A stretch of DNA of 64,000 bases, taken from Ruegeria atlantica. Lineage in GTDB: Bacteria; Pseudomonadota; Alphaproteobacteria; Rhodobacterales; Rhodobacteraceae. The translations under genes were made by a program, and so were the position numbers. Numbering within the stretch: the first letter of the stretch is position 1; each line of letters opens with the position of its first letter. The stretch spans positions 179,707 through 243,706 of the forward strand of contig NZ_WQCF01000008.1 of NCBI RefSeq assembly GCF_013032455.1, in the 5' to 3' direction. This document shows, in pieces, positions 10,682 to 19,732 of this stretch. The notes under the pieces were generated by a model. That model did not search any database. It was not told the origin of the DNA and saw only the letters and a program-made list of their open reading frames with translations.

Positions 10682-12250
10682 TCAGGTCAGGTCTTTGTAG
10701 CTGATCTCACGCGCATCGGCACCAGGGCCGGTTTTCTCGCGTCGCATGATCAGGCGGTTCAGCGCATGAATATATGCCTTCGCCGACGCCACGACTGTAT
10801 CTGTATTGGCGGATTGGCCAGTTGCGATCATGCCGTCCTCTTCCAAGCGTACCGAGACTGTGGCCTGTGCATCCGTGCCCTCGGTCACCGCATGCACCTG
10901 ATAGAGCTGCAGGTGCGCCTGGTTCGGATAGATTGCCCGGATGGCCTTGAAGGTTGCATCCACCGGGCCGTCGCCGTGCTCGGTCGCTATGATGTCCTTG
11001 CCATCCATTTCAAGCTCGACCGTGGATTCGGCCTGACCGCCGGTGCCGCAGGTCACCTTCATTGACACCAGTTGCAAGTAATCATCGCTGTCGTCCAACG
11101 TCATCAGCGCTATCAGATCGTCGTCGAATACTTCTTTCTTGCGGTCGGCCAAATCCTTGAACCGCACAAAGATATCCTTGAGCTGATTGTCTCCGACCTC
11201 ATAACCCAGCGTTTCGAGCTTATCGCGCAAGGCTGCTCGGCCCGAGTGCTTGCCCAGCGGCAACGATGTGCCGGACAGGCCAATGTCTTCGGGGCGCATG
11301 ATCTCAAAGTTTTCGCGGTTCTTCAGCATGCCGTCCTGATGGATGCCGCTTTCATGCGCGAAGGCGTTCTTGCCGACGATGGCCTTGTTGAACTGAACGT
11401 TGAAGCCCGACACCGTCGCAACGCGGCGCGAGATATGCATGATCTTGGTGGTGTCGATGCCCGTGTGCCACGGCATGATATCGTTGCGGGTGCGCAGGGC
11501 CATTACGACTTCTTCCAAAGCCGTGTTGCCTGCGCGTTCGCCCAAGCCGTTGATGGTGCATTCAATCTGACGCGCGCCCCCTGCGACAGCGGCCAGAGAG
11601 TTCGCGGTCGCCATGCCCAGGTCGTTGTGGCAGTGCGTGGCGAACACGACCTCATCGGCGCCAGGCACGGTTTCAATCAGGCGCTTGATCAGGTCAGCGC
11701 TTTCCACCGGTGCCGTATAGCCCACCGTATCTGGGATGTTGATGGTCGTCGCACCCGCCTTGATCGCGATTTCGATCACGCGGCACAGGTAGTCCCACTC
11801 GGTCCGGGTTGCGTCCATTGGTGACCACTGCACGTTTTCACAAAGATTGCGCGCATGGCTGACCGTTTCGTGGATTTTGTCGGCCATCTCATCCATGGTC
11901 AGGTTCGGAATGGCACGGTGCAACGGAGAGGTGCCGATGAACGTGTGAATCCGGTTTTGCTCGGCGTGTTTCACTGCTTCCCAGCAGCGGTCGATATCCG
12001 CAAAATTGGCACGGGCCAGCCCACAGATGCGGCTGTTCTTGGACCGTTGGGCAATCTCTGAGACTGCCTTGAAGTCACCCTCCGATGCAATCGGAAAGCC
12101 AGCTTCGATGATGTCTACACCCATCTCGTCCAGAAGCTCGGCAATCTCGAGCTTTTCGTTATGGGTCATGGTTGCGCCGGGGCTCTGCTCGCCGTCGCGC
12201 AAAGTGGTATCGAAGATCAAGACGCGGTCTTGGTCGGTCACGTTGGTCAT
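10682..12250 (-). CDS. leuA: 2-isopropylmalate synthase
   Basis: First committed enzyme of leucine biosynthesis: condenses acetyl-CoA with 2-oxoisovalerate. The 522-aa protein has the TIM-barrel start FDTTLRDGEQSPG with the metal-binding Asp, the HCHNDLG motif, the linker around SGIHQDGMLK and a C-terminal LeuA allosteric domain where leucine binds. A leader peptide and hairpins upstream suggest attenuation in response to leucine. The region before the ATG is purine-rich (GAAGAAGAAAGAG) rather than a classical ribosome site. Confidence 0.96.
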   Translation of the reverse strand: MTNVTDQDRVLIFDTTLRDGEQSPGATMTHNEKLEIAELLDEMGVDIIEAGFPIASEGDFKAVSEIAQRSKNSRICGLARANFADIDRCWEAVKHAEQNRIHTFIGTSPLHRAIPNLTMDEMADKIHETVSHARNLCENVQWSPMDATRTEWDYLCRVIEIAIKAGATTINIPDTVGYTAPVESADLIKRLIETVPGADEVVFATHCHNDLGMATANSLAAVAGGARQIECTINGLGERAGNTALEEVVMALRTRNDIMPWHTGIDTTKIMHISRRVATVSGFNVQFNKAIVGKNAFAHESGIHQDGMLKNRENFEIMRPEDIGLSGTSLPLGKHSGRAALRDKLETLGYEVGDNQLKDIFVRFKDLADRKKEVFDDDLIALMTLDDSDDYLQLVSMKVTCGTGGQAESTVELEMDGKDIIATEHGDGPVDATFKAIRAIYPNQAHLQLYQVHAVTEGTDAQATVSVRLEEDGMIATGQSANTDTVVASAKAYIHALNRLIMRREKTGPGADAREISYKDLT

Positions 12251-12300
12251 GGGATTCTCTTTCTTCTTCTGTCCTAAAGCCTTTGGCGCGCGGGCGTCCT

Positions 12301-12336
12301 CCTCTGAGCGGGCGCGCCGGATGGCACGCTCAGAGG
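12301..12336 (-). promoter_or_regulatory. Hairpin of a putative leuA attenuator
   Basis: A perfect 10-bp inverted repeat, 12301-12310 against 12327-12336 (CCTCTGAGCG / CGCTCAGAGG), lies between the leader peptide and leuA. Its leader-proximal arm overlaps the last codons and stop of the leader peptide, so a ribosome stalled there would block it. The loop contains GGCGCGCC, which could pair instead with the GCGCGCC about 20 bases further towards leuA. There is no run of U after either stem, so termination may be Rho-dependent or control may act on translation; that part is inference. Confidence 0.6.
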
Positions 12337-12416
12337 CGGATTAGGATCAGTAGGCCACGCAGAGTCGCACCGCGAATGGCGGTGTCGGCAACAAGGATAT
12401 CTGCGCGGTTGATCAT
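12330..12416 (-). CDS. Putative leucine-rich leader peptide of leuA
   Basis: A 28-codon frame starting ATG at 12416 and ending TGA 79 bases before leuA. Its last ten residues are LRGLLILIRL, with five leucines and two isoleucines packed in front of the stop; two of the Leu codons are CTA, a codon that appears rare in the surrounding genes. The stop lies inside the first arm of the hairpin at 12301-12336. This is the classic layout of ribosome-mediated attenuation of branched-chain amino acid operons. No strong ribosome site is visible, so translation is inferred from the arrangement. Confidence 0.6.
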   Translation of the reverse strand: MINRADILVADTAIRGATLRGLLILIRL

Positions 12417-12537
12417 GGCGGAATTTATACATCGCTCGCGCGGAATGAAAAGACCCATTTGCGATGTAACCACAGTAGAGGTGTTTTCTTTTCGGTGAGG
12501 CATTGATGCGTGTGCGCCAACAGCTAGGTGAAACGCC

Positions 12538-13203
12538 ATGGAAAAAGCATTGATCATTGGCGCGTCGGGGGGAATCGGGCAGGCGGTTTGTAAGTACTTA
12601 AAAGGACAGGGGGCGGATGTAACCACCTTGTCGCGCTCAGCCGACGGGTTTGATCTTACCGACCCTGACGGCGTTCACCGCACGCTGGATAAGATCTCAG
12701 GGCCTTTCAATCTGATCTTCGTTGCTTCTGGTGCGCTTGAGATCAACGGGGCGGAGCCTGAAAAGACCCTCCGAACCCTCGCGGCACAGGCGATGATGGA
12801 CCAATTTGCGTTAAACGCTGTTGGCCCCGCGTTGATCCTGAGTCACGCTTCGCGCCTGTTGCCCCGTGATAGGCGCGCTGTTTTTGCGGTGCTGTCGGCT
12901 CGGGTCGGATCGATCGGAGACAATCGTCTGGGCGGCTGGGTCAGTTATCGCGCGTCCAAGGCGGCTGTGAACCAGATTGTCCACACAGGTGCAATCGAAC
13001 TTGCACGAACGCACAAGCAAGCGATCTGCGTCGCTTTGCATCCAGGCACAGTCAAAACGCAGTTCACCCGGAAATATCTTGGCCGTCACCCAGCAGTTTC
13101 GCCGGACACCGCCGCTGCGAACCTAATGTCCGTGATACAGCGGCTGACCCCAGAGGATAATGGTGGCTTTTATGATTGGGCGGGAAAACCCGTGCCGTGG
13201 TAG
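12538..13203 (+). CDS. SDR family oxidoreductase (C-factor/CsgA-like short-chain dehydrogenase)
   Basis: Short-chain dehydrogenase of 221 aa. The nucleotide-binding motif GASGGIG is at residues 8-14 and the catalytic YxxxK appears as YRASK near residue 143, with a Ser about 13 residues before it. The ending (LTPEDNGGFYDWAGKPVPW) resembles the subgroup related to C-factor, whose substrate is not known. A ribosome site AGGTG precedes the ATG. It is divergent from leuA and shares no obvious pathway with it. Confidence 0.85.
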   Translation: MEKALIIGASGGIGQAVCKYLKGQGADVTTLSRSADGFDLTDPDGVHRTLDKISGPFNLIFVASGALEINGAEPEKTLRTLAAQAMMDQFALNAVGPALILSHASRLLPRDRRAVFAVLSARVGSIGDNRLGGWVSYRASKAAVNQIVHTGAIELARTHKQAICVALHPGTVKTQFTRKYLGRHPAVSPDTAAANLMSVIQRLTPEDNGGFYDWAGKPVPW

Positions 13204-13213
13204 CAAACCGGGT

Positions 13214-14671
13214 TCAGCCGTCGGAAATGCCGCTCTCTGCCGGGGCGGTTTCGGGCGCTGGGTCGGTCTCTGCCTCGCTAGGGGTCGCGAGTGCGTCGTT
13301 TTCCCAGACGCCGGATTCTTCTTCGCCATTGGCATAGCGCATCGTGCCGTCACCGTGGCGTTTGTTGTCAAGGAAACCGCCTTCGTAGACGTCACCGGTC
13401 GCAAAGGTTGCAATGCCGTTTCCGCTGATCTTACCTTCGGCCCAATCGCCGGTGTAAGTGTATCCGCTTGGCATGGTGATGGTTCCCTGCCCGTGACGCT
13501 GTCCGTTCACAAAGTCCCCGTCATAGACGGTGCCGTCTGGAAAAGTGGCTTTGCCCTTGCCCTGCCTGACGCCTTCCGACCATTCACCTTCATAGCGATA
13601 TCCATTGGCAAATGTCAGAACGCCTGTGCCATGACTCAGGCCGTTTTGAAACTGCCCGGTATAGACGACTCCATTCGGGTATGTTGCCTTGCCGGTGCCT
13701 TCGAATACTCCGGCAATCCATTCCCCATCGTAGATGATACCACCCGAAAAAGTGTGCATACCCTTGCCATGCGGCAAGTCAGCGCTGAAATCGCCGATAT
13801 AGGTGGACCCGTCGGGATATGTCAGTTCGCCGAATCCCTCGATCTGGCCGTCGGCCCATTCGCCGGTGTAGTCAAACCCGTCTGTTCCCAGAAAGCGGCC
13901 TTTGCCGTGGCGGCGGTCGTCAGAATAATCCCCTTCATATGTCGCGCCATTAGCGTAGGTTGCCTTGCCTTGCCCTTGGCGGCGCCAGTTTACCAGGTAG
14001 CCTTCGTACAAATCCCCGTTTGCCTGCAGCAACCGGCCTTTCCCGGTGGCCTGATCATTGACCCATGCGCCTGTATATACTTGGCCGTCCGGTGATGTAT
14101 GGGTTCCCTGACCGTGGCGTTGGCCATCCTGGATCTCACCTTCGTAAACACCGCCCTTGGCATAAGTGATCTTGCCTATGCCCTGCTTGACACCATCCAC
14201 CCAATCTCCGTCATAGCTGTACCCGCTGGGATCAGTTAGTACACCTTTGCCGTGATGGAGTGCGTTCCGAAAGCCACCTTCATAGCGCGCACCGTTGGCA
14301 TAGCTGACCATGCCTTCGCCGTTTATGGTGCCGTTGGACCATTCACCGTCATAGGTGCCGCCATCGGGATAGATGATTTTGCCACGCCCTTCGGGCTGGC
14401 CTTTGACGAAATCGCCTTCGTAGACCGAGCCGTTGGCATAACGTGCAGTGCCCTTGCCCTGAATTTCGCCCTCTACCCATTCGCCTTGGTACTCAAACCC
14501 GTCGGGCAGGCGGTAGGTGCCGGTTCCGTGGCGAAGTCCGTTTTCGAACGTACCCTCGTAGACGCCACCGACATCGTCATCAGCGACGATCACATCACCG
14601 CTTTGTGCGGTGACGCCTGCGGCGATCAGTGCCATCGCTGAAGCGGCTAGGGAAATGCGGAAAGCGTTCAT
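13214..14671 (-). CDS. Secreted MORN-repeat protein (18 tandem repeats)
   Basis: A 485-aa protein with a Sec-type signal peptide (residues about 1-22, ending near VTAQ) followed by eighteen 23-residue MORN repeats with the YEGxWxxGxxxGxGxxxxxxG consensus, then a nineteenth degenerate unit and a Pro/Ala/Glu-rich tail. MORN repeats form extended beta-hairpin ladders used in binding lipid or protein; no enzyme domain is seen. I chose the ATG at 14671 because it gives the signal peptide and has a CAGGAC ribosome site; the frame runs 31 codons further upstream without protein-like sequence. Location is probably periplasmic or outer surface. Function unknown. Confidence 0.85.
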   Translation of the reverse strand: MNAFRISLAASAMALIAAGVTAQSGDVIVADDDVGGVYEGTFENGLRHGTGTYRLPDGFEYQGEWVEGEIQGKGTARYANGSVYEGDFVKGQPEGRGKIIYPDGGTYDGEWSNGTINGEGMVSYANGARYEGGFRNALHHGKGVLTDPSGYSYDGDWVDGVKQGIGKITYAKGGVYEGEIQDGQRHGQGTHTSPDGQVYTGAWVNDQATGKGRLLQANGDLYEGYLVNWRRQGQGKATYANGATYEGDYSDDRRHGKGRFLGTDGFDYTGEWADGQIEGFGELTYPDGSTYIGDFSADLPHGKGMHTFSGGIIYDGEWIAGVFEGTGKATYPNGVVYTGQFQNGLSHGTGVLTFANGYRYEGEWSEGVRQGKGKATFPDGTVYDGDFVNGQRHGQGTITMPSGYTYTGDWAEGKISGNGIATFATGDVYEGGFLDNKRHGDGTMRYANGEEESGVWENDALATPSEAETDPAPETAPAESGISDG

Positions 14672-14817
14672 GTTCGGTCCTGTCTGCCCGGAATTCATCT
14701 TTCCGCGCAAAACTAAGGTACCCTTAGGGGCAGAGCAACGGGTTTTGCCGCATTTGCCTTTCACTCGCGCAATGATCTGCTAAATGGCAATAGAACTGAC
14801 GAGGGCATGAGGGCACA

Positions 14818-16476
14818 ATGGCCGACCGTTTCCGTATCACGCTTGCGCAACTCAACCCCACTGTGGGGGATATCGAAGGTAATGCTTCCAAGGCTTTGGC
14901 CGTATGGGAGCAGGGGCGCGCGGCCGGGTCTGATCTGGTGGCGTTCCCCGAGATGTTCGTGACCGGCTACAACACGCAGGATCTTGTGATGAAGCCCGCC
15001 TTTCATCAGGCTGCGATGGCTAAGGTCGAAGAACTGGCTGTGCAATGCGCCGACGGTCCAGCGATTGCGATCGGCGGGCCTTGGGTCGAAGGCGATAGCC
15101 TGTTCAACGCCTATCTGATCCTCAAAGGCGGCCGGATCAGCAGCAAGGCATTGAAACACCACTTGCCCAATGAGACCGTATTTGACGAGGTGCGGCTTTA
15201 TGATGCCGGACCTTTGGGCGGGCCTTACTCGGTTGGCAATACGCGTATCGGCAGCCCTATTTGCGAAGACAGCTGGCACCCGGATGTGGCCGAAACACTT
15301 GAGGAGACTGGGGCCGAGTTCCTGCTGATCCCCAACGGCTCGCCTTACTTCCGCAACAAATACGATGTGCGCCTGAACCACATGGTGGCACGTGTTGTCG
15401 AGACGGGGCTGCCGCTGATCTATCTGAACATGGTGGGCGGTCAGGACGATCAGGTGTTTGACGGAGCCACGTTCGGCTTGAACCCCGGCGGTGAACTGGC
15501 GTTCCGAATGCCCGTTTTTGATGAGACCGTGGCCCATGTAGATCTTGAGCGTAGCGATGAAGGTTGGCGTATCACACCGGCCGAGATCGTGCCTCAACCC
15601 GATGAGTGGGAGCAGGATTATCGCGCAATGGTGCAATCCCTGCGTGATTACATGGGAAAGACTGGCTTCAAAAAGGCATTGTTGGGTCTGTCGGGCGGGG
15701 TTGATTCCGCGCTGGTTGCGGCGATTGCCGTAGACGCCATCGGGGCAGAAAATGTGCGCTGCGTGATGCTGCCGTCCGAATACACCAGTCAGGCATCACT
15801 GGATGATGCCGAGGCGGTCGCCAAAGCGTTGGGCGTTCACTACGACTTTGTGCCGATTTCGGACAGTCGGGCAGCGGTGACGGATACTTTGGCGCCGCTG
15901 TTTGCCGGACGCGAAGCCGATTTGACCGAAGAGAACATTCAATCCCGCCTGCGCGGTCTGTTGCTGATGGCGATCTCGAACAAGTTTGGCGAGATGTTGT
16001 TGACCACCGGTAATAAATCTGAGGTCGCGGTGGGCTATGCCACCATCTATGGCGATATGAATGGCGGCTATAACCCGATCAAGGATCTCTATAAGACGCG
16101 GGTGTTCGAGACTTGCCGCTGGCGGAATGCCAATCACCGCGAATGGATGATGGGCCCCGAAGGCGAGGTGATCCGCCCGTCTGTCATCGACAAGCCCCCC
16201 AGCGCGGAGCTGCGCGAAGATCAGAAGGACAGCGACAGCCTGCCGGACTATCCGGTTCTGGACGCGTTGCTGGATATTCTGGTCGATCAGGATGGCTCGA
16301 TCGCCGATTGCGTGGCAGCCGGATTCGAAGAAGCTGATGCGCGCCGGGTTGAGCACCTTATCTATATCAGCGAATACAAACGCTTTCAGTCCGCTCCCGG
16401 AACTCGGCTGACCAGCCGGGCGTTCTGGTTAGATCGCAGATATCCGATCGTGAATCGCTGGCGGGACCGTAGCTGA
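14818..16476 (+). CDS. nadE: Glutamine-dependent NAD+ synthetase
   Basis: Last step of NAD biosynthesis: amidates nicotinate adenine dinucleotide using ammonia drawn from glutamine. The 552-aa protein has an N-terminal nitrilase-type glutaminase domain with the Glu-Lys-Cys triad (PEMFVTG, the Lys of LKHHLPN, and PICEDSWHP) and a C-terminal synthetase domain whose PP-loop is SGGVDS near residue 290. A separate nadD lies at 30508-31128, so two NAD genes are in this window but not adjacent. Confidence 0.95.
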   Translation: MADRFRITLAQLNPTVGDIEGNASKALAVWEQGRAAGSDLVAFPEMFVTGYNTQDLVMKPAFHQAAMAKVEELAVQCADGPAIAIGGPWVEGDSLFNAYLILKGGRISSKALKHHLPNETVFDEVRLYDAGPLGGPYSVGNTRIGSPICEDSWHPDVAETLEETGAEFLLIPNGSPYFRNKYDVRLNHMVARVVETGLPLIYLNMVGGQDDQVFDGATFGLNPGGELAFRMPVFDETVAHVDLERSDEGWRITPAEIVPQPDEWEQDYRAMVQSLRDYMGKTGFKKALLGLSGGVDSALVAAIAVDAIGAENVRCVMLPSEYTSQASLDDAEAVAKALGVHYDFVPISDSRAAVTDTLAPLFAGREADLTEENIQSRLRGLLLMAISNKFGEMLLTTGNKSEVAVGYATIYGDMNGGYNPIKDLYKTRVFETCRWRNANHREWMMGPEGEVIRPSVIDKPPSAELREDQKDSDSLPDYPVLDALLDILVDQDGSIADCVAAGFEEADARRVEHLIYISEYKRFQSAPGTRLTSRAFWLDRRYPIVNRWRDRS

Positions 16477-16584
16477 CTTGTCGACGGCGCCTTGGTTCAC
16501 ATTCCCTGTTTCCGACTAAGGTTCAGTTGCTGCGCAAGATGTTCGATAGTTTCCCAATAATGAACACTATATTAACTATTAAGA

Positions 16585-16630
16585 GCGCCAGGCGACTGGC
16601 GCCTTGAAATTGTGACATTTTTTCGTCACA
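16585..16630. promoter_or_regulatory. Two inverted repeats in the 288-bp gap between nadE and the 90-aa gene
   Basis: The gap 16477-16764 is AT-rich compared with the flanking genes and contains no gene I can support. It holds GCGCCA-N6-TGGCGC at 16585-16602, which may be a weak terminator for nadE, and TGTGAC-N8-GTCACA at 16611-16630. The second resembles a CRP/FNR-type palindrome in sequence but its half-sites are four bases too far apart, so it could be another operator or simply a hairpin. Promoter elements for the downstream small gene should be here. Confidence 0.4.
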
Positions 16631-16764
16631 TTTTTGCTTAATTGGTGCCTCACATGGGGCGCTGCGACACATTTCAGTTGGGTCATTGGCAGGTGGTTTG
16701 GTGCCGAATACCAACTTGTGGCGCAAATGGTGTTGAATGTCTGAGTTAATGATTTGGTGTTGCT

Positions 16765-17037
16765 ATGTACGAGGAATATGACAAGTCTCTCCACCCTCCG
16801 CTGAAATACAAATCAATGGAGTCAGAGGCGCGGGTTCTGGACGAAACTACGCTGGATACTGCGATTGCCGATCTTCTTCAGGAAGACGACAGTGAAGCTT
16901 TGAAGCCAGTTGAGGTCCAGGCCACCTTTCCTGAACTGCCCGATCAGTCGCAAATAGATATGCAAGCCTCGTCACAGGAGGCAGGCCTGACGGCTGTTTT
17001 GCTTCAGAAATGGGCAGAGCTGCGCGGCGCGGCTTAA
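16765..17037 (+). CDS. Hypothetical acidic 90-aa protein
   Basis: I do not recognise a family. The protein is strongly acidic (clusters such as LLQEDDSEALK) and soluble, with no signal peptide or membrane segment; the C-terminal 25 residues could form an amphipathic helix. Reality is supported by its isolated position, normal codon usage and a strong terminator 22 bases after the stop. No clear ribosome site precedes the ATG at 16765. Confidence 0.6.
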   Translation: MYEEYDKSLHPPLKYKSMESEARVLDETTLDTAIADLLQEDDSEALKPVEVQATFPELPDQSQIDMQASSQEAGLTAVLLQKWAELRGAA

Positions 17038-17058
17038 CATTCAGGATTTTTCAATCGA

Positions 17059-17087
17059 AGCAGCGCGAGTTGGTCGCGCTGCTTTTA
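17059..17087 (+). terminator. Rho-independent terminator after the 90-aa gene
   Basis: Perfect 10-bp stem AGCAGCGCGA / TCGCGCTGCT with a 5-base loop, followed directly by TTTTA. It serves the small gene upstream and may also stop transcripts of the convergent MBL gene. Confidence 0.8.
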
Positions 17088-17193
17088 CGCTTTGGCCTTG
17101 GCCACAGGCACCAACCTTGCGTCGATCCGGTTGCCTTGCGTCTCTCCCGTTTCGCAGGTGGCTTATCAGTTCGACCGGACCCAGGATTTTGAA

Positions 17194-18126
17194 CTATCCC
17201 ATCATCTGATAGCTGACGGGCACAAAGCGGAACCCGTCACCACGGGATTCAACAAATCCTGCTGCGGGGAACGGCATGTGATAGCCGATCATCGGCACCT
17301 TATCTGCCGCCAGCATTCCCAGAACGTTCCGGCGCGATGCTGTGGCTGCTGCTTTGTCCATGTCAAAGCGAACCTCCCATTCCGGATGGGCAAAGGACCA
17401 GACATAGTGATTGGCCAAGTCCGCCGTTAGCACCAGCCGCTGGCCGTTGCTTTCCAGATGGTACACCGTGTGGCCGGGCGTATGACCGTAAGCAGCCACT
17501 GCGGTGATGCCCGACGTGACCTCACCACCATCCTCAAGGAAAGACATCATTTCGGCCAAGGGCGTCACCTTGGCTGCGACCAGGTCGCCAACGCGATTGC
17601 CTGCGTCTTGTGCTGACCAGAAATCATACTCGGGCGACGCGGTGACATAGCGCGCATTGGAGAAGGTCGGCGCGTCATTCGTAGTCATGCCGCCGATATG
17701 ATCGGGGTGCATGTGGGTGATGACAACAACGTCGATCTGGTCTGGCGTAACACCAGCATCCGCGAGCGCGGCCTGAATGCCACCCTGGCCGAGGCCCGTG
17801 TCGAACAGAACCAGCTCGGTTCCAGTATTGACTAGTGTGGGGGTGAAGAAGAACTGCGCCACCTCGGGCGAGATGAAGTTGTCGGCAGATACTTTGGCAA
17901 ATTCCTCGTCCGAGGTGCCGCCGCCGAAGATTTCCTTGGCACCGTCACGGGGCAGGCTGCCGTCCAGCAATGTGGTGACGGTAAAATCGCCCAGCGTAAA
18001 GGACTTGGCGATGGTCGAGTTGGTTTTGGTCTCAGCCCCTGCAGCCAAAACCGGGGTCGTGGCGGCGGCAAAGGGCAAGGCTGCCGCTGATCCCAGTGCC
18101 GCGCGGCGTGTGAGTTTAATGGTCAT
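17194..18126 (-). CDS. Tat-exported MBL-fold metallohydrolase
   Basis: Metallo-beta-lactamase-fold hydrolase of 310 aa. The N-terminus has a twin-arginine signal (LTRRAALGSAAALPFAAAT), so it is exported folded to the periplasm. The zinc motif HxHxDH appears as THMHPDHIGG near residue 132, followed by a GHTPGHT His and further C-terminal His residues. Quorum-quenching lactonases, hydrolases and alkylsulfatase-like proteins share this layout, so the substrate is open. I chose the ATG at 18126, preceded by AGGGAGA, because it starts the signal; the open frame continues 41 codons upstream. Confidence 0.85.
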   Translation of the reverse strand: MTIKLTRRAALGSAAALPFAAATTPVLAAGAETKTNSTIAKSFTLGDFTVTTLLDGSLPRDGAKEIFGGGTSDEEFAKVSADNFISPEVAQFFFTPTLVNTGTELVLFDTGLGQGGIQAALADAGVTPDQIDVVVITHMHPDHIGGMTTNDAPTFSNARYVTASPEYDFWSAQDAGNRVGDLVAAKVTPLAEMMSFLEDGGEVTSGITAVAAYGHTPGHTVYHLESNGQRLVLTADLANHYVWSFAHPEWEVRFDMDKAAATASRRNVLGMLAADKVPMIGYHMPFPAAGFVESRGDGFRFVPVSYQMMG

Positions 18127-18356
18127 TTTGGTTCTCCCTGTCAGAACACCATTGGATGAAATAGCCCGGTGCGAGTCTCCTGCAAGTGTATACCCTGGGG
18201 ATATGGTCTGCGTGGATGAACATTGCGTGTGAGTTTTTGTTAAGTTCACAATCTTATGGCATAGGGCAGAGCAGTTTGGGTTTGCGTTTCGGTCAGAAAC
18301 CCCTGCTGGACAAAAACGCGCTCATATGACATGAGCCGCGCCAACAGGAGAACTCC

Positions 18357-19682
18357 ATGACCACGACCCGTTTTGCTCCGTCGCCCACCGGTTATATCCA
18401 TGTGGGCAACCTGCGCACCGCCTTGATGAATTATCTGATCGCCCGCAAGGCCGGCGGTACGTTCATCCTGCGTATTGATGATACCGATCCTGAGCGGTCG
18501 AAAGAAGAATATGTCGATGCCATCAAGCAGGACATGGAATGGCTGGGGCTGCATTGGGATCGGATCGAGCGGCAGTCGGAGCGTCTGGATCGCTATGCCG
18601 ATGCTGCCGATAAGCTGCGTGAAATGGGCCGGTTCTATGAGGCGTTCGAAACGCCCACCGAGCTGGATCTGAAGCGCAAGAAGCAGCTGAACATGGGTAA
18701 GCCGCCGGTCTATGATCGTGCCGCTCTGAACCTTTCGGATGCCGAGAAAGAGGCGCTGCGGGCCGAGCGTGGCAATGGCGTCTGGCGCTTTAAGCTGGAT
18801 CATGAGCGGATCGAATGGACTGACGGAATTCTGGGCGACATCTCAATCGATGCGGCCTCGGTTTCCGATCCGGTTCTGATCCGTGGTGACGGCCAGGTTC
18901 TCTATACGATTGCGTCAGTTGTCGACGATACCGAGATGGGTGTGACCGACGTGGTGCGGGGCTCGGACCACGTGACCAATACCGCGACGCAGATTCAGAT
19001 CATTGAGGCGCTGGGCGGCGCCTGCCCGCGCTTTGCGCACCATTCGCTGCTGACCGGCCCGCAGGGTGAGGCTTTGTCGAAGCGTCTGGGCACATTGGCC
19101 CTACGCGATTTGCGTGAACAAGGCGTTCAGCCGATGGCGCTGCTGAGCCTGATGGCACGTCTGGGCTCCTCCGATCCGGTTGAACTGCGTTCGGATATGG
19201 CGGAACTGATCGAAGGCTTCGATGTGAACCGTTTTGGCGCGGCGCCGACCAAGTTCGACGTGCAGGATCTGTTCCCCCTGACTGCGAAGCACCTCCAGTC
19301 GCTGCCGCTTGCCGATGTCGCTGATGCGGTGGCTGATGCGGGCGTTCCGGCAGAGCTGGCAGAATCCTTCTGGGAGATGGCACGCGAGAACATCACCACT
19401 TTGGGTGATCTCAAAGGTTGGTGGGAGCTGTGCCGTGATGGGGCAGAGCCACTAATCGCTGATGAGGATCGTGAGTTTATCGCAGAGGCGGTTGCTCTGC
19501 TGCCCGAAGGCCCGTTTGATGGTGAAACCTGGGGCACCTGGACCAAAGCCGTAAAGGAAGCCACGGGGCGTAAGGGCAAGGGTCTATTCATGCCACTGCG
19601 TAAGGCGCTGACTGGTATGGAGCGTGGTCCGGAAATGGCGACCCTGCTGCCGCTGCTTCAGGTGATCCGCGCGCGCGGCTGA
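18357..19682 (+). CDS. gltX: Glutamyl-tRNA synthetase
   Basis: Class I aminoacyl-tRNA synthetase that charges tRNA with glutamate; 441 aa. The HIGH motif is the variant HVGN in PSPTGYIHVGNLRTAL (residues about 8-23) and the KMSKS loop is LSKRLG near residue 240. Many alphaproteobacteria carry two paralogues, one of which makes Glu-tRNA(Gln) for the amidotransferase route; the short length suggests this may be the second type, which cannot be settled from one copy. A strong terminator follows. Confidence 0.93.
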   Translation: MTTTRFAPSPTGYIHVGNLRTALMNYLIARKAGGTFILRIDDTDPERSKEEYVDAIKQDMEWLGLHWDRIERQSERLDRYADAADKLREMGRFYEAFETPTELDLKRKKQLNMGKPPVYDRAALNLSDAEKEALRAERGNGVWRFKLDHERIEWTDGILGDISIDAASVSDPVLIRGDGQVLYTIASVVDDTEMGVTDVVRGSDHVTNTATQIQIIEALGGACPRFAHHSLLTGPQGEALSKRLGTLALRDLREQGVQPMALLSLMARLGSSDPVELRSDMAELIEGFDVNRFGAAPTKFDVQDLFPLTAKHLQSLPLADVADAVADAGVPAELAESFWEMARENITTLGDLKGWWELCRDGAEPLIADEDREFIAEAVALLPEGPFDGETWGTWTKAVKEATGRKGKGLFMPLRKALTGMERGPEMATLLPLLQVIRARG

Positions 19683-19704
19683 TCGCAGGAATACCAATTC
19701 ATTG

Positions 19705-19732
19705 AGGCGGGGTCAGGTGGCCCCGCCTTTTT
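19705..19732 (+). terminator. Rho-independent terminator after gltX
   Basis: Stem AGGCGGGG / CCCCGCCT with an 8-base loop followed by a run of T, 22 bases after the gltX stop. It touches the stop of the convergent cyclotransferase gene. Confidence 0.85.

Noticed and set aside
13160..14095. 311-codon plus-strand frame
   Set aside because: Mirror of the MORN-repeat gene; its periodic pattern comes from the repeats on the other strand.
16611..16630. CRP/FNR binding site
   Set aside because: Half-sites TGTGA and TCACA are ten bases apart instead of six, so it is not a standard site; kept only as an inverted repeat.
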